Shown: positions 1 to 7,521 of the stretch, piece by piece
Numbering within the stretch: position 1 is the first letter of the stretch
How the letters are laid out: the number at the start of each line of letters is the position of its first letter
DNA from: Candidatus Falkowiibacteriota bacterium
GTDB lineage: Bacteria; Patescibacteriota; Patescibacteriia; JACRDY01
Assembly (NCBI GenBank): GCA_016218485.1
Contig: JACRDY010000019.1
Location: 1-24,042 of the forward strand
Reading direction: 5' to 3'
Length of the DNA: 24,042 bases
The notes under the pieces: generated by a model
Databases searched by the model: none
What the model was told of the DNA's origin: nothing
Seen by the model: only the letters and a program-made list of their open reading frames with translations
Program-made: the position numbers and the translations under genes

Positions 1-23
1 ACTATAATAAAAGGTATTAAACC

Positions 24-81
24 CCAGGGCAAGCCCTGGACCCGAATGTCTAATCGGTAACCTCGGGGCAAACCCGCGAGG
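24..81. repeat. Pair of REP-like GC-rich hairpins
   Basis: There are two short GC-rich hairpins in an AT-rich intergenic stretch. The first (24-39) is ccagggc, a 2-nt loop, then gccctgg. The second (61-81) pairs cctcg with cgagg and ggg with ccc around a caaa loop, with one bulged g. Each sits next to a copy of ggtattaaa (13-21 and from about 80). Paired short palindromes are typical of REP/BIME elements, and a RAYT-type transposase lies 1.2 kb away, but nothing proves that it acts on these copies. No gene is visible in 1-263. Confidence 0.55.
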
Positions 82-108
82 TATTAAAAAGAATAAAAAC
101 AAAATTAG

Positions 109-217
109 TAACAGGAGTTACGCACTTCTAAAATTTTCAGCTAATTTTAGAGTAACAATAAAAATTATTAACAGCTAATTTTAGCCAATTTTTATTAAAA
201 GTGCGTAACTCCTGTTA
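109..217. mobile_element. MITE-like element with 19-bp terminal inverted repeats
   Basis: A perfect 19-bp inverted repeat, taacaggagttacgcactt at 109-127 and its complement at 199-217, encloses about 70 bp of AT-rich DNA. The interior has further symmetry: ctaaaatt/aattttag (128-135 and 143-150), aataaaaatt/aatttttatt (157-166 and 187-196), and a direct repeat of cagctaatttta (138-149 and 172-183). There is no coding capacity. The form fits a miniature inverted-repeat element. Both ends carry TA, which would suit a TA-targeting IS630/Tc1-type transposase, but TA is also part of the palindrome, so a target duplication cannot be shown. Confidence 0.6.
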
Positions 218-263
218 GTAATACGAATTCGTACATTCGTACGGATTCGTAATTCGTAGGAGT

Positions 264-1190
264 ATGGAAACACCAAAACACATTTACCGCCTCACCTACG
301 GTGACTTTCAGTGGCTTAACATCACCAAAAACACCGCTCGCGAATTGCACTGGCTCAAACAAAACTTTGATTTTCATTACCTTGATCTCAAAGATTGCCT
401 GCCACCCAACCAGCGACCAAAACTGGTGGAACACCCGACGTACCTCTTCATGGTGCTCCTCTTCCCCGTCTACAATCGTAAAACCAAAGAAATCAAAACC
501 GCCGAAATAGATTTCTTTATCAGCAACAACTATCTGATCACGATACACGACGGACAGTCACCGGTACTGCGAGAACTTTTTACCGAATGTCAAAAAAACC
601 GCTCGCTGTCATTCCTGCAAGAGCATGACCCCTCGGGCCTGATCTATGAGGCACTCAACCGCCTGTTCAAGGCCTGCTTCCCCATGCTCTTGCACATCAA
701 CAACGACATTGAAAATATTGAAGCGCATATTTTTGAAGAAAACAGCCCGCGCCTCATTTATGATGTTGTTTTGATTAAAAAAAATATCGTCACCTTCCGC
801 AAGACCATGCAGGCGCACAAAGGCGTCATCCGACGGCTGGTGGACGTCTCCGGCCGCTTTTTCCCCAACATCAAACTAGATCTCTACTTCAAAGACTTGA
901 TTGAACAAACCAAAGAAATTTGGGACTTTTTGGAAAACCAGCGCGACACCATCAGCGCGCTCTACGAATCACAGTCCTCCATCGCCTCGTACCGGCTGAA
1001 CAGCATCATCAAAGTCCTGACCATCATCTCCGTCATCTTCATGCCGATTAACCTTTTAGCCTTCCTCTTTGGCATGGACACGCCGCACCCGTTGATGGAT
1101 ACCGCCTATGGCTTCTGGATCGTGGTCGGCTTCATGACCATCATCGGCCTCTTGATGATTATTGGGTTTAAGAAAAAAGGCTGGTGGTAA
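264..1190 (+). CDS. corA: CorA-family magnesium/divalent cation transporter
   Basis: This 308-residue protein has the CorA layout: a soluble alpha/beta N-terminal domain (about 1-130), a long helical stalk (about 135-245), and two membrane helices near the C-terminus (about 246-270 and 282-301) ending in the basic tail GFKKKGWW. CorA proteins are pentameric inner-membrane channels for Mg2+ (sometimes Co2+ or Ni2+). The ion-selecting signature after helix 1 is normally GMN; here G270-M271-D272 reads GMD, a real departure at the filter Asn. The loop that follows (TPHPLMD) is otherwise CorA-like. The ATG follows aggag by one base, too close for an ideal ribosome site, but no better start lies nearby. 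It is the only plus-strand gene here, convergent with the transposase, and looks monocistronic. Confidence 0.9.
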   Translation: METPKHIYRLTYGDFQWLNITKNTARELHWLKQNFDFHYLDLKDCLPPNQRPKLVEHPTYLFMVLLFPVYNRKTKEIKTAEIDFFISNNYLITIHDGQSPVLRELFTECQKNRSLSFLQEHDPSGLIYEALNRLFKACFPMLLHINNDIENIEAHIFEENSPRLIYDVVLIKKNIVTFRKTMQAHKGVIRRLVDVSGRFFPNIKLDLYFKDLIEQTKEIWDFLENQRDTISALYESQSSIASYRLNSIIKVLTIISVIFMPINLLAFLFGMDTPHPLMDTAYGFWIVVGFMTIIGLLMIIGFKKKGWW

Positions 1191-1219
1191 AAATAATTAC
1201 GAATTACTAATTACGAATT

Positions 1220-1250
1220 AAAAAATTGCCTCGGGAGAGACAATTTTTTT
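1220..1250. terminator. Bidirectional hairpin between corA and the transposase
   Basis: The stem aaaaaattg/caatttttt continues through a C-A mismatch into ctc/gag with a ggga loop. It is followed by T on the plus strand and, read from the other side, also ends in a T run. It lies 30 bases after the corA stop and touches the stop codon of the minus-strand transposase, so it can end both convergent transcripts. Confidence 0.7.
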
Positions 1251-1871
1251 AATTCTTTATATTCACGGGATTATTCTGATCTGCAGGCCATTTACCCGGA
1301 TTATCTAGAATATATTGAATGATTCTTTGATAATTTTTCTCACTCTCAATAATAACATCGTAATAACGCGCCTGCCAAGCAAACCGTTCACGACTATATT
1401 TTTGACCAACGAATTTGGTAACAGCGGATTTGAATGAACGAACAATCGTCGGCAATGCTCCTGGCTGTAATGGCCCAAATTTATTCGGTCCCCACTGTAA
1501 TGTCCGTAAACCGTTTGGTAGAGACGCAGCATGCTGCGTCTCTGCCTTATCCGTAAGAGACGCAGCATGCTGCGTCTCTACTACCTTATCCGTAATGGTA
1601 ATAATACCATGAATATGATTTGGCATAACAATAAATTCATCCAATGTAACATTAAAAAATGTTGCGGTATTTCCAACCAACATTTTTTAACCATTTCACC
1701 TATTGGCGATAAGACGACTCTATCATCAACGATCGCGCCAAATAAACATTGGCGATTTTTAACACACATGGTAACAAAATAATCTCCTGGCTGGGAATAA
1801 TCGTGATCTTTTAACCGCGCCGAGGGGATACGAAATTTATTATGAAACAATAAACTTTTATTTTCATCCAT
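1249..1871 (-). pseudogene. RAYT/IS200-like Y1 transposase (REP-associated tyrosine transposase), frameshifted
   Basis: These are two overlapping open frames of one HUH-type Y1 transposase. The N-terminal part (from ATG at 1871) has the family motif PGDYFVTMCVKNRQCLFG. The C-terminal part, in the -1 frame, has the HUH pair in MPNHIHGII and a YYDVII segment with the likely nucleophilic Tyr. Joining them at 1653-1659 gives about 207 residues with H86/H88 and Y170 or Y171. RAYTs are single-copy, domesticated relatives of IS200/IS605 transposases that process REP palindromes. The break falls in six T residues, so it could be a 1-nt loss, a sequencing error, or -1 slippage on U UUU UUA. About 22 residues (C-frame 34-55) come from two inserted palindromes. 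It starts 7 nt after cysS and probably depends on read-through from it. The family is clear; whether it is functional is open. Confidence 0.8.
1520..1579. repeat. Tandem pair of 24-bp perfect palindromes inside the transposase frame
   Basis: Two identical perfect palindromes (half-site agagacgcagca) lie at 1520-1543 and 1556-1579, separated by 12 bp. The ccttatccgta of that spacer recurs after the second copy, so the unit repeats with a 36-bp period, exactly 12 codons. Both copies translate as ETQHAASL and keep the transposase frame open. They look like REP-type palindromes inserted in, and duplicated within, a RAYT gene. Confidence 0.85.
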
Positions 1872-1878
1872 AACTGTT

Positions 1879-3285
1879 TTATTTCTCCCTAATTTTCTTC
1901 AGCCTATAATTATCTTCTGCGTCCTCAATAGTATACCCGGCCCGTTCAATCTCCGCGCGCAGCTCATCAGACCGGGGCCAGTCTTTACTCTGCCGAGCGG
2001 CTAAACGCTCGTCGGCTAATTTTTTTATTTTTGCCGGAATAATAATCTTCTTTACTTTACTCAAACCTAAACCGAGTACGGCGTCAAACTTGAGGAGTGT
2101 GCGTTTCTTAGCCGACAGCGGATAATCAGACTTGACGGTTTCCCAGACGACGGCCAACGCTTGCGGCGTATTCAGGTCATCGTTCAGCGCCGCCAAAAAT
2201 TTGGCTTCCAGCTCCGCGCAGCCGACTTTGGGTAGCCCAGGCTGTGCCATCACAGTGTACAGAGCCGTCAGAGCGTTAGCGGCGGCATTAAGCGCTGCCC
2301 AAGAAAAACTCAATGGTTGACGATAATGCGTACCCAAACAGAAATACCGATAGGCTAAAGGATTGAGTCCTTTATCCGTAACCGACTGCGGGGTTAAAAA
2401 ATTCTCGCCGGACTTGGCCATTTTTGCGCCCTTATCCACGACCAGAAACTCATTGTGCATCCAACGCTCTACCGCCGGAGTGCCAAGCGCGCCAATATTC
2501 TGCGCCCGTTCGTTGGTATGGTGCACGGCAATGTGATCAATCCCGCCGGTGTGAATATCAAAATGTTTGCCGAGGTACTTGGTAGACATGGCCGAGCACT
2601 CAATGTGCCAGCCGGGAAACCCGTCGCCCCACGGGCTGGGCCAGTGCATCACGTGATCGGCGTACTTCCCGACGCGCAGAAACCACAAGGCGAAATCAGC
2701 CGGATGGCGCTTGTCCGGGTCAGCATAAACTTCGTCGCGCGCGCCGACTTTTTTCTCTGACAACTTTTGACCCGACAACTTAGTATATTCGCCCGGATAC
2801 TTTTTCTCAAAGGCTAAAACGTCAAAATACACCGCCTGCTGTGTAGTATACGTCAGACCATTCTTTTCCAGCTGCTGCACCATCGCCACCTGCTCTTTGA
2901 TGTGATCAGTTGCCCGAGTGTATTTACTGGGCGGTAAAATGTTCAACGCTTTAGTGTCAGCCTGGAACGCCCGCTCATAAAACTTGGCCACATCCCAGAC
3001 CGTTTTGCCTTCGCGGCTGGCGCCTTTTTCCAGCTTGTCCTCCCCGGTGTCCGCGTCTGATGTCAGGTGACCAACATCCGTAATATTCATGACTTGTTTA
3101 ACTTTATAACCGTTATAAACTAAAGTCCGGCGTAATACATCAGCAAAAATATAGGCTCGCAGGTTGCCCAGGTGAGCATAATTATAAACTGTTGGGCCAC
3201 AAGTGTAGAGACTGACCGCACCCGGCTTAATCGGCGTAAAAACGTCTTTCTGGCGGGTTAAAGTATTGTAAAGTTTGAGCTCCAT
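1879..3285 (-). CDS. cysS: Cysteine--tRNA ligase
   Basis: This 468-residue class I aminoacyl-tRNA synthetase charges tRNA-Cys in the cytoplasm. The HIGH motif appears as H38-L-G-N. The KMSKS loop appears as K288-M-A-K-S, a mild variant with Ala for the first Ser. The catalytic zinc site is complete: C29 (TCGPTVY), C230 (WHIECSAMS), H255 and E259 (HHTNERAQ); the 25-residue spacing from C230 to H255 is normal for the family. Length and the C-terminal helical anticodon-binding region are also typical. The ATG at 3285 gives the conserved N-terminus MELKLYNTLTRQK. A TAAAAT-type box sits so close upstream that the message may be nearly leaderless. An unrelated structured spacer separates it from ftsZ, and the transposase follows 7 nt after its stop. 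Confidence 0.97.
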   Translation of the reverse strand: MELKLYNTLTRQKDVFTPIKPGAVSLYTCGPTVYNYAHLGNLRAYIFADVLRRTLVYNGYKVKQVMNITDVGHLTSDADTGEDKLEKGASREGKTVWDVAKFYERAFQADTKALNILPPSKYTRATDHIKEQVAMVQQLEKNGLTYTTQQAVYFDVLAFEKKYPGEYTKLSGQKLSEKKVGARDEVYADPDKRHPADFALWFLRVGKYADHVMHWPSPWGDGFPGWHIECSAMSTKYLGKHFDIHTGGIDHIAVHHTNERAQNIGALGTPAVERWMHNEFLVVDKGAKMAKSGENFLTPQSVTDKGLNPLAYRYFCLGTHYRQPLSFSWAALNAAANALTALYTVMAQPGLPKVGCAELEAKFLAALNDDLNTPQALAVVWETVKSDYPLSAKKRTLLKFDAVLGLGLSKVKKIIIPAKIKKLADERLAARQSKDWPRSDELRAEIERAGYTIEDAEDNYRLKKIREK

Positions 3286-3292
3286 AGTCTCA

Positions 3293-3301
3293 ATTTTAAC
3301 A
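3293..3301 (-). promoter_or_regulatory. Possible extended -10 promoter for cysS
   Basis: On the minus strand TGTTAAAAT matches an extended -10 element (TGnTAnAAT) only 7 nt before the cysS ATG. No good -35 is seen. If used, transcription would begin at or next to the start codon, giving a leaderless message. The evidence is weak in this AT-rich stretch. Confidence 0.3.
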
Positions 3302-3326
3302 GAAAACGAGAAGAAAAGCTAAAAAA

Positions 3327-3406
3327 ATAAATCCCAAATCCCAAGCTCCAAATCCCAATTTGGGTATTGAAACTTGGGATTTGGGATTTTGGGCTTGGGA
3401 TTTAAT
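3327..3406. repeat. Composite inverted repeat built of aatccca / tgggatt units
   Basis: The left part (3327-3358) carries repeated aatccca units and the right part (3374-3406) repeated tgggatt units. The two halves pair over about 30 bases with a few mismatches around a short loop containing tattgaaac. It fills the cysS-ftsZ spacer, downstream of ftsZ on the minus strand. It may act as an ftsZ 3'-end structure, though no clean T run follows. Its repetitive make-up suggests an intergenic repeat family. Confidence 0.6.
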
Positions 3407-3432
3407 TATTCTTAAAATCTGCAATCTGCAAT

Positions 3433-4596
3433 TTACTTCATCTTTTTCCGAATAAACGCCGGGATATCCAGGTCGCCATCTTCGTCAGCCGGTTTCTTGT
3501 CTTCCACTTTCTTTTTGCCAAATAAACTGGCGCGACTATCCGCTTCGTCCTCATCTTCCCCATCATCAAACTTATCCTGCTTGCGGCTGATAAATTTACT
3601 CGGTTTGTAGCTGGCGACGGGCGTCAGCGCGTCAGGCTTGCGGCCTTTTTCAAAGCCGGTCGCCACCACGGTAATCCTGATCTCGTCGCCCAAATCCTGA
3701 TTCATCACCGCGCCAAAGATCACTTTAGCATCCGGGTCAGCCGAACTGGTAATGACTTTGGCCGCTTCATTGACCTCGTGCATTGACAGGTTGGATGAGC
3801 CGGCAATGGTAAAGAGGATACCTTTAGCGCCTTCCATGGACAGTTCTAGTAATGGTGAAGCAATGGCCGATTTAGCCGCCTCTATCGCGCGATTCTCGCC
3901 CTTGCTCTGGCCAATACCCATCAAGGCCGAGCCGCTGTCCTTCATAATCGCTTTGACGTCAGCAAAGTCAACGTTGATCAAACCGGGAATGGTAATGAGT
4001 TCGGAAATACCCTGAACGCCCTGACGCAGTACATCGTCAACAATATTGAACGCGTCCAGGAGCAGCGTCTTCTTATCAATAATCTGGAGCAGCCGATCAT
4101 TGGGAATGGTAATGATGGTGTCCACCCGCTGTTGTAGTGACTCCAGTCCCCGCTCGGCAATGGCCCGACGCTGCGCCCCCTCAAAAGCAAACGGCTTGGT
4201 GACCACGGCCACGGTCAAAGCCCCGACGTCGCGGCAGATCTCGGCCACGATCGGCGCCGCGCCCGTGCCGGTGCCGCCGCCCAGACCGCAGGTGATGAAG
4301 ACCATATCGGCGTCCCGCACCGCGTCACGAATGTCATTTTGATTTTCTTCCGCGGCGGCCTGACCCATATCCGGGTCCATACCGGCGCCCAGCCCCTTAG
4401 TCACCGACTTGCCAATATGGATCTTAGTCGGCGCCTGACAGTAATACAAAGCCTGCACATCGGTATTGATGGCAATGAATTCCACGCCTTTGATCTTGGC
4501 GGCGATCATCCGATTGAGCGCCGAGCCGCCAGAGCCGCCGATACCCAAGACTTTAATCTTGGCAAATGTCTCAATATCCGGTTTCACTTCAGCCAT
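3433..4596 (-). CDS. ftsZ: Cell division protein FtsZ
   Basis: FtsZ is the tubulin-like GTPase that polymerises into the cytokinetic ring under the membrane. The 387 residues contain the nucleotide-binding GIGGSGGSALNRM (18-30), the tubulin signature GGGTGTG (106-112), and the T7 catalytic loop N208-V-D-F-A-D213 that completes the GTPase site of the neighbouring subunit. After the globular core (to about 320) comes an acidic, Lys/Asp-rich linker, then the conserved tail DLDIPAFIRKK at about 375-385, the peptide that docks on FtsA. An intact FtsA gene immediately upstream fits this partnership. The start at 4596 gives a normal N-terminus; no Shine-Dalgarno is visible, but an extended -10 promoter lies about 60 nt upstream. 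ftsZ therefore seems able to be transcribed apart from ftsA. Confidence 0.98.
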   Translation of the reverse strand: MAEVKPDIETFAKIKVLGIGGSGGSALNRMIAAKIKGVEFIAINTDVQALYYCQAPTKIHIGKSVTKGLGAGMDPDMGQAAAEENQNDIRDAVRDADMVFITCGLGGGTGTGAAPIVAEICRDVGALTVAVVTKPFAFEGAQRRAIAERGLESLQQRVDTIITIPNDRLLQIIDKKTLLLDAFNIVDDVLRQGVQGISELITIPGLINVDFADVKAIMKDSGSALMGIGQSKGENRAIEAAKSAIASPLLELSMEGAKGILFTIAGSSNLSMHEVNEAAKVITSSADPDAKVIFGAVMNQDLGDEIRITVVATGFEKGRKPDALTPVASYKPSKFISRKQDKFDDGEDEDEADSRASLFGKKKVEDKKPADEDGDLDIPAFIRKKMK

Positions 4597-4653
4597 AGAA
4601 TTGAGTGAATACTAATTGTGTTCAATTTATCAACAATCCTCTAAACTGGGTTT

Positions 4654-4662
4654 ATTATACCA
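4654..4662 (-). promoter_or_regulatory. Extended -10 promoter for ftsZ
   Basis: The minus strand reads TGGTATAAT, a perfect -10 hexamer with an upstream TG. A weak -35-like TTTGTT lies 16 bp further upstream. The predicted start site leaves a leader of about 50 nt before the ftsZ ATG. It lies in the ftsA-ftsZ spacer, after the long inverted repeat, consistent with a separate ftsZ transcript. Confidence 0.6.
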
Positions 4663-4695
4663 TAATACACCGGGGAACAAAAGGATAAAATCATG

Positions 4696-4762
4696 AAAAC
4701 ATAAAAACACCAGAACATTAAAACAAGCTATTTGTTTTAATGTTCTGGTGTTTTTATGTTTT
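4696..4762 (-). terminator. 31-bp perfect inverted repeat at the ftsA stop, probable terminator
   Basis: Two perfectly complementary 31-base arms (4696-4726 and 4732-4762) flank a 5-nt gctat loop. The structure begins within the ftsA stop codon on the minus strand. The distal arm ends in TTTT followed by a fairly T-rich stretch, so it could end the ybeY-ftsA transcript. Perfect pairing over 31 bp is far longer than a usual terminator stem; it may also be a repeat element or a processing site. Confidence 0.6.
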
Positions 4763-6011
4763 ACGGCCGGATCTTATCAAACCAGCCGCGGATAGTCTGC
4801 CCCACCTGCGCCACGCTCTTGAACTGCGAGATGGAAAACGTCCGTTTTTTGTCTTTGGTCAGCTGATCACCCCAGACCACCAAACCGACAGCAGTCAAAA
4901 AACCGAGATCCTGAACCTTATCAATGGCGGAGGTTAAATTCTGGGCAAAGCCGAGACAAGCCGGTAAACGGAGCTTGCGCTTGGCCACTTCCACGATACC
5001 GGGCAGTTTGACACCACTGCCAATCAAGACTACACCGGCGGGCAGACTGCCGGAACGATCCGCTTTTTTCAATTCACTGTCAATTTTTTCAAAAATTTCC
5101 TCAGTGCGCGCCTCAATGATCTCGGCAATGTACTTACGGGAGACGATAGCGTCATCCTCCGCCACCGTGGCATCCAGGTCAAACAGGTTAATTTCATCCT
5201 TCTTGAGAATATCTTTGGCCACCGCCGTGCCATAGTTCAGCTTGACCCGCTCCGCCGTATCAATGGAAACGCGCAGGCCAATGGCCAGATCAGCGGTAAT
5301 GTGGTCAGCGCCGATCGGCAGCACGGCCGTGTGCAGCACATCCCCTTCTTCAAAGACAATCAGTGAAGTGGTACTGGCGCCAATATTGACGAGAATCACC
5401 CCCAAGTCCTTCTGTCGGTTCGTCAACACCGCTTCCGATGAAGCCAGAATGGACAGGACTAAGTCCTCTATATCCAGACCGGTACGATAAACACACTTGG
5501 TTAAGTTCTTAATCTGTGACGTTAAACCCTGGATGATTTGCGTGTCCACCTCCAGGCGAATGCCGTTCATACCCACCGGATCCTTGATGTTTGTCTGACC
5601 GTCAATGGTGAACGTTCGCGGGATCACATGGAGAATCTCATAATTTGAAGGTGTCGCCACGGTTCGCGCCGCCTCAATAGCGCGCTCCACGTCGTCCTCG
5701 GTAATCTCACCGTCAGAACGGGAAATGGCCACCACGCCTTTAGATTCTTGAGAAATGATATGGCTGCCGGAGATACCCACCCAGGCGGTCTCTATCTTGG
5801 TACCGGCGATTTTTTCGGTTTTCTCCAAACACTTGTTAATACTATTGACCGCTTCCTCAATACTGACCACCGTGCCCTTATTGATGCCTTCGGCCGGCAC
5901 TTCCGCCGCCGCGATAATATTCAATTTTTGTTCAGCCGAACGCTGCCCCACCACCATGCGAATGTTGGCGGAACCGATGTCAAGGCCGGCAATCACTGTT
6001 TCATTGGGCAT
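4761..6011 (-). CDS. ftsA: Cell division protein FtsA
   Basis: FtsA is an actin-fold ATPase that tethers FtsZ to the membrane and recruits later divisome proteins. The 416 residues open with the phosphate-1 segment GLDIGSANIRMVVG (9-22) and continue through the expected actin-like pattern, including a late glycine-rich segment VVLIGSGVKLPG. The C-terminus is FKSVAQVGQTIRGWFDKIRP (397-416), an amphipathic basic/aromatic helix typical of the FtsA membrane-targeting sequence. It starts 10 nt after ybeY ends, so the two are surely co-transcribed, and ftsZ follows 164 nt later. The binding partner of its 2B domain, the FtsZ tail, is intact next door. No ftsQ or other dcw genes are present in this window. 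Confidence 0.97.
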   Translation of the reverse strand: MPNETVIAGLDIGSANIRMVVGQRSAEQKLNIIAAAEVPAEGINKGTVVSIEEAVNSINKCLEKTEKIAGTKIETAWVGISGSHIISQESKGVVAISRSDGEITEDDVERAIEAARTVATPSNYEILHVIPRTFTIDGQTNIKDPVGMNGIRLEVDTQIIQGLTSQIKNLTKCVYRTGLDIEDLVLSILASSEAVLTNRQKDLGVILVNIGASTTSLIVFEEGDVLHTAVLPIGADHITADLAIGLRVSIDTAERVKLNYGTAVAKDILKKDEINLFDLDATVAEDDAIVSRKYIAEIIEARTEEIFEKIDSELKKADRSGSLPAGVVLIGSGVKLPGIVEVAKRKLRLPACLGFAQNLTSAIDKVQDLGFLTAVGLVVWGDQLTKDKKRTFSISQFKSVAQVGQTIRGWFDKIRP

Positions 6012-6021
6012 ACAAGCTTGT

Positions 6022-6510
6022 TTACACTAACCGAGCGGTTTTTTGTTTATTATAGCGCATATCCAGGGGAAAACCAAGCCGGCGCACACAGCGCTGCTGC
6101 AGCTGGTCCATCACGGCCGCCGCCGCCCGGCTCTGTTCATGGTCATAACCCAGGAGGTGGAGCAGGCCATGGACGATGAGCAGACTGACCTCTTGTTTGA
6201 TAGTCACACCCGCCTGCTTGGCCTGACGCGCCGCCTGCGGATAGCTGATGATGATGTCGCCCAAATACTCCCCGCTCTCCGGCCAGCCTACTGTATCCGT
6301 CGCATCGGCAAAGCTCAAGACATCAGTCACCGCGTCTCTACCCCGAAACATCTTATTGAGCGTGCGGATACGGCTGTCGCTGACCAAAGCCACACCCACC
6401 TGCCAAACAGCGGTCATACCTAGTTCGGCGTTCACCGCCGCTGCCGCCGCTCTAGCGACTGCTAGGCGCAACGTACAGCGAACTTCCTTACTCACTATGA
6501 CACTAATCAT
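6022..6510 (-). CDS. ybeY: Endoribonuclease YbeY (rRNA maturation)
   Basis: YbeY is a zinc-dependent single-strand endoribonuclease involved in 16S rRNA 3'-end maturation and 70S quality control. The metal motif HxxxHxxxxxH is intact as H114-G-L-L-H118-L-L-G-Y-D-H124. The other family block, RGRDAVTDVLSF (57-68), is also present. The length (162 residues) is normal for the family, with a short basic extension after the zinc site. The ATG at 6510 lies 3 nt after the stop of the upstream membrane protein, and ftsA follows 10 nt after its stop, so it is translated within a longer message. The placement next to ftsA rather than phoH or era is a local feature. Confidence 0.96.
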   Translation of the reverse strand: MISVIVSKEVRCTLRLAVARAAAAAVNAELGMTAVWQVGVALVSDSRIRTLNKMFRGRDAVTDVLSFADATDTVGWPESGEYLGDIIISYPQAARQAKQAGVTIKQEVSLLIVHGLLHLLGYDHEQSRAAAAVMDQLQQRCVRRLGFPLDMRYNKQKTARLV

Positions 6511-6513
6511 GGG

Positions 6514-7506
6514 CTACGTATCAAGAGAAATAAAACTATTCACCATCATGGTAAAAGTGGCCTGGAAATTGATTTCTTTAACGCCCGCGGGGTTGTAATT
6601 CAGAATATAGACCTTATCAGTCCCCCACCGGCCGAGATAGAAAGTCAGCCCGTCGGGACTGACGATGGCCTGCCAGCTATTCAGGCTGCTGACCAGCGGT
6701 TCATTGGCAGAGCCGGGGGTGACGTACTGCTTGTACCAGCTGACCAGCGACGGCACTCTGTCAATCATAATCACTTCCACGAATTCACGGCTGTCCTCCG
6801 GCTGGAACAATACTTGCGCTCCCACCTCGTCCACCGCTCTCATCTTCCAAGCGGTCGGGTAGAGAATGGAATACTTGAATGATAAATTCTCATAACGGCT
6901 GACAAGGTCAGAGCCTGCTAAGCCAATACGGGCGGCATTGGGGTGAAACCCGGCTTTGACCTCCTGACCATCCAGGTAGCCGTCAGCGTCAGTATCAGGC
7001 TTGGTCAAACCGGTATGGTAGAGGATTTCTTCCGCGTCCGTCAGTCCATCGCCATCGGCGTCCGGGCCATTGACCGGTTTGTCGGAATTCACCATCGGCA
7101 GAGGTACCACTTCTTCCGCCTCATAGGACGGCGACATCGGCTGATTAGTATTAGTCACTACCGGAACTTCTCCCATTGGTTGTTCTGCCGGTGTGAGCGT
7201 CTCAGGTTGTACGGGTTCGGGACTCGGTACAGGCTCTGCCGGGACAGCGGCATTGGTATTTATTGTTGGAGCGGTACGCGCCGACCAGTCAATGCTAAAA
7301 AATACGGCCGCGCCGCCGATCACCGCCACTGCGACGACGACCGCGATACCGATCTTGACGCGGCGACTCATGCCGGTGGCGTTGACAACATAAAATTTCT
7401 CCGGCATGACCTTAATGTCCTCGGGAGATATGGTGGTCGCTGGTTTGGCCGTCGGAGTTTTTGCCGGCGCGGCGGACGACTTATTTTTCTTCAAGAAATC
7501 AAACAT
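6514..7506 (-). CDS. Single-pass membrane protein with TSP3 repeat and PsbP-like C-terminal domain
   Basis: The 330 residues comprise a cytoplasmic, Ala/Pro/Lys-rich N-terminus (MFDFLKKNKSS..., 1-49), one membrane helix (about 51-71), a Pro/Thr/Glu-rich spacer (75-145), and thrombospondin type 3 calcium-binding loops (149-185: DADGDGLTDAEE and DTDADGYLDGQE). A globular region of about 130 residues follows. Its FKYSILYPTAWKM...VLFQPE...FVEVIM pattern recalls PsbP-like/DUF1795 domains; this assignment is tentative. With no signal peptide cleavage site, the helix probably anchors an exported domain. It is the last of three TSP3 membrane genes in a row and the only one with a domain after the repeats. 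An SD-like agaggg precedes the ATG. The function is unknown; calcium-dependent folding or binding at the cell surface is inference. Confidence 0.9.
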   Translation of the reverse strand: MFDFLKKNKSSAAPAKTPTAKPATTISPEDIKVMPEKFYVVNATGMSRRVKIGIAVVVAVAVIGGAAVFFSIDWSARTAPTINTNAAVPAEPVPSPEPVQPETLTPAEQPMGEVPVVTNTNQPMSPSYEAEEVVPLPMVNSDKPVNGPDADGDGLTDAEEILYHTGLTKPDTDADGYLDGQEVKAGFHPNAARIGLAGSDLVSRYENLSFKYSILYPTAWKMRAVDEVGAQVLFQPEDSREFVEVIMIDRVPSLVSWYKQYVTPGSANEPLVSSLNSWQAIVSPDGLTFYLGRWGTDKVYILNYNPAGVKEINFQATFTMMVNSFISLDT

Positions 7507-7521
7507 GGTAACCCTCTATTA

